From: JBOHNS01 sp050730835 | GTDB lineage: Bacteria; Patescibacteriota; Saccharimonadia; Saccharimonadales; UBA4665 | NCBI GenBank assembly: GCA_050730835.1 | Contig: JBOHNS010000021.1 | Span: 1-41,069, forward strand | DNA length: 41,069 bases | Direction: 5' to 3' | In this document: positions 33,130-39,200 of the stretch, in pieces | Position numbering within the stretch: position 1 is the stretch's first letter | How the letters are laid out: each line of letters starts with the position of its first letter | The notes under the pieces: generated by a model | Seen by the model: only the letters and a program-made list of their open reading frames with translations | Database searches by the model: none | What the model was told of the DNA's origin: nothing | Translations under genes and position numbers: made by a program

Positions 33130-33538
33130 GCTGTTAAAGTTTATCGAAGGTTTCATCGCCACCAACGGCTACAGCCCGAGTTACCGCGAAATTATGACGG
33201 CGCTTAGCTACAATTCCGTAGCCACCGTGGCGCTGCACGTCAACAGTTTGATTGCTCGCGGGCATTTGCAAAAACGCGGCGCTAGCGCTAGGTCGCTGGA
33301 AGTTATTAAATCCGCGCAACCAGAATTAGGCGCAACCAAACCAGCTGATGACGGCCAAAAATGGCTGGAAGCCAAAATTGACCAAATTTTTGCTGAAGCC
33401 GAGAACTCCGAAAATCTAGACCAAGCGGCACTGGCCAAACCGGGGGCGCTCTTAGAAACTTTGAAAATTTTGCGTCTTGATTCGGCGGCCGAAGCCTATG
33501 GCGCCAGGCTCAAGCGGCTGCGCGGCAGGCTAGAATAA
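33050..33538 (+). CDS. LexA-type winged-helix DNA-binding protein without a peptidase domain
   Basis: Residues 20-90 match the LexA N-terminal domain: LRPTKKQYELLKFIEGFIATNGYSPSYREIMTALSYNSVATVALHVNSLIARGHLQKRG. In true LexA a serine peptidase domain follows, with a Ser/Lys pair and a cleavable Ala-Gly. Here residues 90-162 are a short helical, acidic/basic tail without these, so SOS-type self-cleavage is not expected. It is probably a simple repressor of unknown targets. The gene overlaps the GtrA-like gene by 80 bp in a different frame. Confidence 0.83.
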   Translation: MTQNTQPNQKAKQKTAQNLRPTKKQYELLKFIEGFIATNGYSPSYREIMTALSYNSVATVALHVNSLIARGHLQKRGASARSLEVIKSAQPELGATKPADDGQKWLEAKIDQIFAEAENSENLDQAALAKPGALLETLKILRLDSAAEAYGARLKRLRGRLE

Positions 33539-33559
33539 CCATATTTTAGTCATAAGCTT

Positions 33560-33565
33560 TATAAT
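33560..33565 (+). promoter_or_regulatory. -10 box of the secreted-protein gene
   Basis: TATAAT ends 15 nt before the ATG at 33581, giving a very short leader. No clear -35 is seen. Confidence 0.45.
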
Positions 33566-33580
33566 AAATACCCAAGCGCT

Positions 33581-34291
33581 ATGGCCAAAAAATACCACCA
33601 CAACAAAGGTCTGCGCGGCAAACACCGATTGGCCTTAGCTACGGCCATTATCGCGGCCGCGGTTATTATTGGTGGCGGACTTGGCGCTGTGATTTGGCTC
33701 AATCAGCGTCGTCCTAAAAGCCAAGTCAGCCAAGGCCAAACCATTAGCCTGCCGCAAACCAAAACCAAAATTTCAAAACTCAATATTAACGAGCCGACTT
33801 TTACCATGCAGCTGCCGGCCGATTGGAAGCTGTCGCCTTCGCCACCGCACGATCCCTACCATCCGCGAATTTGGCACGGCACTAATAAAACCGATAATGC
33901 CCGCAGTCTAGCCGTTTACATCGATAATTTGCCAAGCGCGATGCCGGTCAACGCCGAGCTGCCGCTAAGCGTCCACGGCAACCAGCTGATTTACGGCCAG
34001 CTATCCGATAATTGCTCCAGCTTTACGCCCGGCGGCACCAAAAACGTGGCCGTTGCCGAAAAACTAGCGGCCCGAAAATCCGTCTGGCAAGGTGTCAATT
34101 TCATCTGCGATTTGCCGCGGGTTATCGATAATCAGGTTGGCACCGGCGTACCTGGCCAGCCGATTAATTCCATAGCCATTCGCGGCCCAAAATCCGGCCC
34201 GCATCATTACTTTTTTCTATACACCGATCGCAGCATCGCGCCCGATTACAGCCCGTTTTACCTGGCCCTGAACAGCTTCCGGGCCAAGTAA
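33581..34291 (+). CDS. Membrane-anchored secreted protein, function unknown
   Basis: A 236-residue protein with a basic N-terminus, one hydrophobic helix near residues 20-42, a short linker, and an extracytoplasmic beta-rich domain beginning FTMQLPADWKLSPSP near residue 75. Two cysteines near 147 and 182 may pair. The overall plan resembles the protein at 27265. The ATG follows TATAAT at 33560-33565. The gene ends 23 nt before the cobalamin riboswitch of the next transcript. I do not recognise the family. Confidence 0.72.
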   Translation: MAKKYHHNKGLRGKHRLALATAIIAAAVIIGGGLGAVIWLNQRRPKSQVSQGQTISLPQTKTKISKLNINEPTFTMQLPADWKLSPSPPHDPYHPRIWHGTNKTDNARSLAVYIDNLPSAMPVNAELPLSVHGNQLIYGQLSDNCSSFTPGGTKNVAVAEKLAARKSVWQGVNFICDLPRVIDNQVGTGVPGQPINSIAIRGPKSGPHHYFFLYTDRSIAPDYSPFYLALNSFRAK

Positions 34292-34313
34292 AATTAGTTT
34301 TGCGAGGCATAGC

Positions 34314-34508
34314 GACTTGGTGCTAAACTATTAATACTTGGGCAATTAATGCTGGAATCCCGTGAAAATCGGGAACTGTGCCGCAACGGTAAGAGGTAGC
34401 GAGGGAAAAGAGCAGCCGGAAAAAATGTATTTCATTTTTCCCGCGCGATGAGAAAAACCGCAGGTTTGTCTCATTACCCCAAGTCCGATACAGCTTTTGA
34501 TTAAAGTC
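34314..34508 (+). promoter_or_regulatory. Cobalamin riboswitch
   Basis: Conserved core segments are present in order: AATCCCGTGAAAATCGGGA, then ACTGTGCCGCAACGGTAAG, and AAGTCCGATAC near the 3' end (34480-34490). Pairings GCTG (34351) with CAGC, TTAAT with ATTAA, and GACTT (34314-34318) with AAGTC (34504-34508) close the outer stems. GGTA/TACC encloses a peripheral arm with two hairpins (34403-34474). Family consensus is from established knowledge of B12 riboswitches. The start GAGCA (34513) and TGCTC (34545) could form the expression-platform hairpin. Confidence 0.85.
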
Positions 34509-34522
34509 TTCCGAGCAGGAGC

Positions 34523-34567
34523 ATGATTATTAAGATTTTGCCTTTGCTCTTAAAATGGATGGAGTGA
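34523..34567 (+). CDS. Possible 14-codon upstream reading frame after the riboswitch
   Basis: ATG at 34523 opens MIIKILPLLLKWME and stops at 34567. AGGAG lies directly before it but very close. The stop lies inside the GGAGTGAGGG ribosome site of the main gene at 34578, which would allow coupled translation. Evidence is limited to position. Confidence 0.25.
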   Translation: MIIKILPLLLKWME

Positions 34568-34577
34568 GGGTATTTTT

Positions 34578-36020
34578 TTGGGTTTAATTGAATCAGCGCC
34601 GGAAGTTGACGGGCTAGAAGCTCTTTACGCACGCCCGGCTTTTGGCGAAAATCCGGTAGAATCAATTCGCTCGGCTAGCTATGAAGCGCAAGTCCAGCGC
34701 AATTTTGCTGACTGGCTGGGCGAAATTGGACTGAAGGGCGCGGCCGAAACTTCGGAGCCTAAAAGACAAGACACAGAAACCAATTTGCTAGGCAATCTGC
34801 GTCGCGCTCGAAACGGCTCGCCCGAAGCGCTGAACATGATTAAAGCTAACGTCGCGACGGCCGTGGCCGAAGCCTGCTTCAAAAAAGATCACATTACCAA
34901 AATATTGACTTTGGCAAACGAAGCCGGTGAATTAATGCAATTTGGCCAAACCATGACGAATGTGCACAAAAACGCATTGACTATGCGACCAAATCGCCAC
35001 CCAATTTTGCGCGAAATTACCAAACTCGAGGCGCTCAACGGCCAGCGCATCCAGACGGCTCTAGCCGCCGGCGACCTGGACGATTATTATTTTGTCGTGC
35101 CATCGATTGTGCCAGACAATGTGCCCGAAGCCGAGCTTGGCTACAAGGGCGACGGTTACTTTTTGAGCGGCTTAACTTTTGTCGTTCAAGCTACCACCAG
35201 GCAAAAAAATGGCGAAGTTACCACCGAATCAGCTTTTATTGAAGGCGTCGAAAATGGCGAAACTAAAACTTTCAACCAGCGTTTGGCGAGCCGCCACGAC
35301 ATCCAGGCGCTCGCCAAAATTTATGACTATTTTGGTCTCGAGTCGCCGCAAACGGCCGCGGAGTTCTTGAATAACGGGCTGAAAATTCCCAAAAGTTTAA
35401 TGCCAAATGGCATGGCCGATTTTATGCGTTGGTGCGACCAAGCCAAAGACGATATTTTCGGCCGGCAAATTACCAGAAATCCGCAAGATTATATAAAAAT
35501 TATTTATGAATCGCGGCGGCGCGAAGCTAGCCTATTGGGAACTCGCCAAAAAGTCCTGGACGAATTATTAGAATCCGCTTATGACTTAAACGAACCGATG
35601 CAAGCCGTCAAACAAATGTGGAAAATTATCAAAAATTTTGCAGTTGAAGCCTCGTTCAAAAATAATTATATCGATCCGCTCGTGTTTGGCGCGGAAGCCG
35701 CCGGCCACATCCACCAAATCCGTAATTTTATCGCGGACGGCCAGGAACACATGGCCCGGGAATCGATGGAAAAAGCTCAAAAAACGGCTGTCGCCGGGGG
35801 CTGTGGCGGCGGCTCGGAAGACGATGAATCCGGCGGAACATTCGGCAAAAACCCGGGTTCGAATTCATCAAACAACGAAAATTATAAATTCGACAAAAAA
35901 ATGTATTGCGTTGTTTGTCAGGCGCTGCCAAAATCTAATGAAGCCAAAAAATGGTGCGGGCCGTGCGGACTTTGCCGGCCGTGCGATAATCGGATTTCGA
36001 AAAAATCAAAAAATTCATAG
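34578..36020 (+). CDS. Unrecognised 480-residue protein with Cys-rich tail, under cobalamin riboswitch
   Basis: A soluble protein without signal peptide or membrane helix. Residues 1-400 are mixed helix and strand with no motif I can assign. From about 405 a glycine/serine/acid linker (GGCGGGSEDDESGG) leads to a Cys-rich end with CVVC, WCGPCGLC and RPC, probably one or two zinc sites. The start is TTG at 34578, supported by GGAGTGAGGG about 10 nt upstream. Control by a B12 riboswitch implies a role in cobalamin uptake, salvage or use, or in replacing a B12-dependent step. It does not look like a ribonucleotide reductase, BtuB or a cobalamin-binding Rossmann protein. Confidence 0.75.
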   Translation: MGLIESAPEVDGLEALYARPAFGENPVESIRSASYEAQVQRNFADWLGEIGLKGAAETSEPKRQDTETNLLGNLRRARNGSPEALNMIKANVATAVAEACFKKDHITKILTLANEAGELMQFGQTMTNVHKNALTMRPNRHPILREITKLEALNGQRIQTALAAGDLDDYYFVVPSIVPDNVPEAELGYKGDGYFLSGLTFVVQATTRQKNGEVTTESAFIEGVENGETKTFNQRLASRHDIQALAKIYDYFGLESPQTAAEFLNNGLKIPKSLMPNGMADFMRWCDQAKDDIFGRQITRNPQDYIKIIYESRRREASLLGTRQKVLDELLESAYDLNEPMQAVKQMWKIIKNFAVEASFKNNYIDPLVFGAEAAGHIHQIRNFIADGQEHMARESMEKAQKTAVAGGCGGGSEDDESGGTFGKNPGSNSSNNENYKFDKKMYCVVCQALPKSNEAKKWCGPCGLCRPCDNRISKKSKNS

Positions 36021-36053
36021 CCAGGTAATAATTAATGGGTTAATATTAGACAA

Positions 36054-36647
36054 ATGCCAACCAAGACTAATAATTTTCAGTGGCACAGAATCGGTATTTA
36101 TGCCGGAGGATTTGATCCAGTTCATTTGGGGCATATAACTTTCGCGTTGCAGGCGGCGGAAACCGCGCGGCTCGATAAAGTGATTTTTCTGCCTGAGCGG
36201 CGGCCGCTAGGCGGCGAAATTTTGGCGCATTTCGGCCACCGCGCGGCGATGATTGCCCGCGCTATTCGGCCGTATCCGCGTTTTAATTTGCTGGAATTGC
36301 CGGACATGTATTTTAGCGCCGCCAAAACTTTGCCCAAACTGCAGAAGATTTTCGCGGGCGACGAGCTGGTTTTTATGAAAAGTTCCGCCGATTACGGAGA
36401 TCTGACGCTGCGGCCGGAAATTTTGGATTTAGGCCGAGATTTTGAGCTGGCCATCGGTTTTGCGCCTGGCGTGAGGCCGCCAGAATCGCTCAAAAACTCG
36501 CAAATTCATCTCATTGAAGAAATCTGGCCGCCGCTCAATCCGGAAATTATCCGCCGCGCCATGCTGGCCGGCGTGTCCGCCGAAGGCTTGCTCAAAAGCG
36601 TCCGCGCCTATGCCGCCGAAAATTGGCTGTACGCCTCGCTAGCTTGA
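36054..36647 (+). CDS. nadD: Nicotinate-nucleotide adenylyltransferase-like protein
   Basis: A nucleotidyltransferase of the HxGH superfamily, 197 residues. GIYAGGFDPVHLGHITFALQAAE near residues 14-36 carries the ATP-binding HLGH, followed by VIFLPERRPLGGE. The first half resembles NadD, which makes deamido-NAD from nicotinate mononucleotide. The usual C-terminal ISSTxIR-like motif is weak (LNPEIIRRAMLAG), so a different adenylyl- or cytidylyltransferase cannot be excluded. A TAATAT box lies 7 nt before the ATG. The stop is directly followed by MITE-like copy 2. Confidence 0.7.
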   Translation: MPTKTNNFQWHRIGIYAGGFDPVHLGHITFALQAAETARLDKVIFLPERRPLGGEILAHFGHRAAMIARAIRPYPRFNLLELPDMYFSAAKTLPKLQKIFAGDELVFMKSSADYGDLTLRPEILDLGRDFELAIGFAPGVRPPESLKNSQIHLIEEIWPPLNPEIIRRAMLAGVSAEGLLKSVRAYAAENWLYASLA

Positions 36648-36648
36648 T

Positions 36649-36838
36649 AGGACTTACGCATTTTGCACATTCCCAAGCGAAAACTTCTGCTCTTGCGTTC
36701 CGCCGTATTTTAATACGGCTTTCGTTCCGGTGCTCGGTTTGAACGCGAACTGATAAAGTTATACCAGTTCTCTACCTGGTCAAGCCGCAAGGGCTTGACT
36801 GGCGTCATCCCAAACTGCGCTTGAAATGCGAAAGTCCT
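36649..36838. mobile_element. MITE-like repeat, copy 2
   Basis: Starts AGGACTTACGCATTTTG and ends GAAATGCGAAAGTCCT, with terminal inverted repeats. The central hairpin GCCGTATT/AATACGGC corresponds to GACGTAC/GTACGTC in copy 1, with changed but complementary arms. A further block absent from copy 1 holds GAACTG/CAGTTC and GTCAAGCC/GGCTTGAC. It lies between the nadD-like gene and the next promoter and carries no gene. Confidence 0.8.
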
Positions 36839-36855
36839 ATTGAAAAAAATTTTCG

Positions 36856-36885
36856 TTGACAGGCTTAGGCTAGTCGTGCCATAAT
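36856..36885 (+). promoter_or_regulatory. Strong sigma70-like promoter
   Basis: A perfect TTGACA (36856-36861) and CATAAT (36880-36885) are separated by 18 nt. It is the best -35/-10 match I found in the window. It drives a transcript that begins near 36892 and forms a hairpin, ATCTGCAGAA against TTCTGCCAGAT, at about 36894-36922. Confidence 0.7.
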
Positions 36886-36996
36886 TAAACCACGATCTGC
36901 AGAATGCGAGGTTCTGCCAGATACAAAAATTACAAAAATCAAAAAAGAAGTTTAAAGCCAGGGGATTTGGCCTTAGTCTTCGAGGAGCAAACAAAA

Positions 36997-37089
36997 ATGC
37001 CAGTAAAAATAAAGTTTTTCAAAAGCCGCGACACCAAAGTATTGGTCGAAGTGCGGCGGCCGAAGTGGCAGCAGTTTATCACTTATTAG
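36997..37089 (+). CDS. Possible 30-residue basic small protein
   Basis: ATG at 36997 with GAGGAG at 36982-36987 encodes MPVKIKFFKSRDTKVLVEVR and ten more residues, ending FITY. It is basic and mostly beta by appearance. The frame is open further up to an ATG at 36904, giving 61 residues, but that start lies in a stable hairpin and lacks a ribosome site. It has a roughly 105-nt structured leader under a strong promoter. The stop TAG is the first unit of heptamer array R. It could instead be a non-coding RNA. Confidence 0.45.
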   Translation: MPVKIKFFKSRDTKVLVEVRRPKWQQFITY

Positions 37090-37253
37090 TAGATAGTAGC
37101 TGGTAAAACTAGATTGATTGTTGTCTGTTGGCAGCTACTTGAACATTGACCTTTGACCATTGATCATTCCTATACCATTGACCATTTTTTAAAAGGTCTA
37201 TGATCAAGGTTCAAATAATGATCTATGATCTATGATCAAAGATCAATGTTTCA
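37086..37253. repeat. Heptamer array R: second copy of the gene-free array
   Basis: It starts TTAGTAG, ATAGTAG, CTGGTAA, with eight heptamers in the same register as 5-60. From 37145 the units are ATTGACC, TTTGACC, ATTGATC, the 11-nt ATTCCTATACC (37166-37176), ATTGACC, an AT centre, GGTCTAT, GATCAAG, the 11-nt GTTCAAATAAT (37209-37219), GATCTAT, GATCTAT, GATCAAA and GATCAAT. The order and spacing match array L, in the same orientation. Confidence 0.85.
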
Positions 37254-37261
37254 AATCAAGC

Positions 37262-38026
37262 CTACTTTTTGCTTTTCGGCTGCGTCGATTGTGGCGCGCC
37301 GAGGCTTTTGGATGATGAGCTTGGCGCTTTGGCCGGATTGGCGGCGGCTGGGGGCGTAAGGCCCTTGTTTTTGACGGCTTTGTTGATGATTTTTTCGAAG
37401 CTGGCTAGGCTGATATTGGGTTTAATTGCCCGGCCGCTTAGATAAAAAGTCGGCGTGCCTTGGACGCCTAATTTGTCGCCCTCGGACTTGTCGGCGTTAA
37501 TTAAATTATTGACTTTGTTGCCCGAAAAAGCCTGTTTGAACTGGCTGATATTAAGGCCGATTTGTTTGGCGTCTTGCACAAAATACGGCTCAGGATTGGA
37601 GGCGCCGACCCAATTGGACAGCTTTTCGTTGCTTTGGTAATACTCGGCGCTTTGCTGATATAGCAAATCGTGCATTTGCCAGAATTTGCCTTGCAGCGCG
37701 GCGGCTTCGGCGGCGCGGGCGCCGGCAAAAGCGTTGGGGTGGATTTCAGTTAGCGGATAGTTGCGGAACTGGAAGGTGATTTGTTGGTTGTAGATGCTGG
37801 CGACTTGCTTGACTATCGGGTCATATTCGCCGCAGTAAGGGCACTGGTAATCGCCGTATTCGACTAGTTTGATGCCGGCTTTGCCCTGGCCTTCGATGTG
37901 TTGGGTTAGCGTACCGACTTTACCGCCAGAGCCATTATTACCTTTTTGATTGTTATTTGTGAACACCACGATTCCGGCAATAACAATAATTATCACCACA
38001 ATAATTCCCAAGAACCGCTTGTCCAT
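37262..38026 (-). CDS. DsbA-family thiol:disulfide oxidoreductase, membrane anchored
   Basis: A 254-residue thioredoxin-fold protein held by an N-terminal helix (residues 5-23). EYGDYQCPYCGEYDP carries the redox pair Cys62-Pro-Tyr-Cys65, and GVQGTPTFYLSG near 190 has the cis-proline. The helical insert between them fits the DsbA/BdbD group (Thioredoxin_4). It probably forms disulfides in secreted proteins, several of which in this window have paired cysteines. The Pro/Ala/Ser-rich C-terminal tail is disordered. TATAAT with TGC upstream (38056-38064, minus) and a GGAG site 8 nt before the ATG support the start. Confidence 0.88.
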   Translation of the reverse strand: MDKRFLGIIVVIIIVIAGIVVFTNNNQKGNNGSGGKVGTLTQHIEGQGKAGIKLVEYGDYQCPYCGEYDPIVKQVASIYNQQITFQFRNYPLTEIHPNAFAGARAAEAAALQGKFWQMHDLLYQQSAEYYQSNEKLSNWVGASNPEPYFVQDAKQIGLNISQFKQAFSGNKVNNLINADKSEGDKLGVQGTPTFYLSGRAIKPNISLASFEKIINKAVKNKGLTPPAAANPAKAPSSSSKSLGAPQSTQPKSKK

Positions 38027-38055
38027 TTAAAAAGCTCCTTTATTATTAAAGATAA

Positions 38056-38064
38056 ATTATAGCA
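38056..38064 (-). promoter_or_regulatory. Extended -10 of the DsbA-like gene
   Basis: TGCTATAAT on the minus strand lies about 30 nt before the ATG at 38026. It is followed by AAGGAG at 38035-38040, so this gene has a normal leader, unlike its divergent neighbour. Confidence 0.55.
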
Positions 38065-38115
38065 GACGGCTAGGCACTTTTGAAATCCGGAGTTAAATTA
38101 AGCCATGATTTAGCG

Positions 38116-38121
38116 TAGAAT
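38116..38121 (+). promoter_or_regulatory. -10 box for a leaderless CBS-protein gene
   Basis: TAGAAT ends 6 nt before the ATG at 38128. No ribosome-binding site is present. Confidence 0.5.
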
Positions 38122-38127
38122 AACTTT

Positions 38128-39195
38128 ATGCTTAGCTTTGTTTTTGGCTTGATTTTGGCCGCCGTGATGTACGTTTTTATCGCGTTGGATAAAACTTATA
38201 ATCACGTTACGGCTAAAGAATTAAAGCGGCGGGCCCGCGACGGCGATGATTTGGCCAGCCTGTTGTTCAAAGCCGTGGCGCACGGGCAGAATTTGCAGCT
38301 GGTGCTTCTGGCTGGCATAGTTTTGAGCGCTGCCGCGGCAGCCTTGTTTTTCGCCACTGCCGGGCCCAGCATTTTGGGATTTATTCTGGTGGTATTGCTC
38401 ATTGGGCTGGGTTTTTTGTGGTTGCCGTCGCGTCGCTTGACGCCGCTTGCCAGCCGGCTGACCATTTGGTCGACGCCGCCGCTCGCCAAATTTTTGTATT
38501 ATTGCCATCGCCCACTGCATTTTATAAACACGCGGCTGCTTAAACCTTCCGGCAAAACCCGGCACACGCGAATTTATACACCCGAAGATTTAATCGAATT
38601 TCTGGATCGCCAAAAAAGCCAAGGCAACAGCCGCATCATGCATGACGATTTAGCGGCCGCTGAACTAGCCCTAAAATTCAACGACAAAAAGGTGAGCCAT
38701 ATAAAATTGCCGCCCGCACAGTTAAAAACTTTAAACTTTAGCGAAAAACTAACACCGCGCGTAATCGACGAATTGCACTTGAGCGGTCAAACCGAATATT
38801 TAGTCTATGACGGAAAAAAATCCAATATCGTCGGGCTGGTTAGTTTGGCAGATTTAGTAGCCAATGTTGCGAGAGACCGCAAAATTTCGGAGCTAATGCA
38901 CGCCGATTTAGCCTACATTCACGAAGATTTCGCGCTAGGCCAAGCGCTGCAAGCCTTTTACAAAACCAAACAAACGGCCTTCGTGGTAATTAATTCTAGC
39001 GAAAAATATTGCGGCTTAATCACGCTACAATCAATCGTCGCCGAACTAGCCGGTCCGCTGGCCAAATCTAGCTTCGAAAATTACGAAGACAAATCCGCGG
39101 TCGCCCACGCCCTGGACGCTAAAGCCGAGATTCAGGAAATGCTAGATTACCAAGACCAAGACACAAGTTTCGAATCTGTAGAAGTGGTAGAATAA
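38128..39195 (+). CDS. Membrane protein with a CBS-domain pair (CNNM/CorC-like)
   Basis: 355 residues. An N-terminal helix (residues 2-20) is followed by two more hydrophobic helices near 55-75 and 82-100 and a short amphipathic stretch. Residues 190-315 form two CBS motifs, which sense adenine nucleotides: VIDELHLSGQTEYLVYDGKKSNIVGLVSLADLV and ALQAFYKTKQTAFVVINSSEKYCGLITLQSIV. The arrangement recalls the hemolysin C/CNNM magnesium-transport group, but the membrane part is shorter than the usual DUF21 domain. The acidic tail is disordered. The aspS gene starts 5 nt after its stop. Confidence 0.78.
   Translation: MLSFVFGLILAAVMYVFIALDKTYNHVTAKELKRRARDGDDLASLLFKAVAHGQNLQLVLLAGIVLSAAAAALFFATAGPSILGFILVVLLIGLGFLWLPSRRLTPLASRLTIWSTPPLAKFLYYCHRPLHFINTRLLKPSGKTRHTRIYTPEDLIEFLDRQKSQGNSRIMHDDLAAAELALKFNDKKVSHIKLPPAQLKTLNFSEKLTPRVIDELHLSGQTEYLVYDGKKSNIVGLVSLADLVANVARDRKISELMHADLAYIHEDFALGQALQAFYKTKQTAFVVINSSEKYCGLITLQSIVAELAGPLAKSSFENYEDKSAVAHALDAKAEIQEMLDYQDQDTSFESVEVVE
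39188..39193 (+). promoter_or_regulatory. Possible -10 box for aspS
   Basis: TAGAAT overlaps the end of the CBS-protein gene and lies 7 nt before the aspS ATG at 39201, as in the other leaderless starts. Read-through from the gene upstream is also possible. Confidence 0.35.
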
Positions 39196-39200
39196 CAGTC

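Noticed and set aside
33050..33538. Full LexA SOS repressor
   Set aside because: The peptidase domain with its Ser/Lys pair and cleavage site is missing. Only the DNA-binding domain is present.
36904..36996. Longer 61-residue version of the small gene
   Set aside because: Its ATG lies in the loop of a stable hairpin without a ribosome site, whereas the internal ATG at 36997 has GAGGAG at proper distance.
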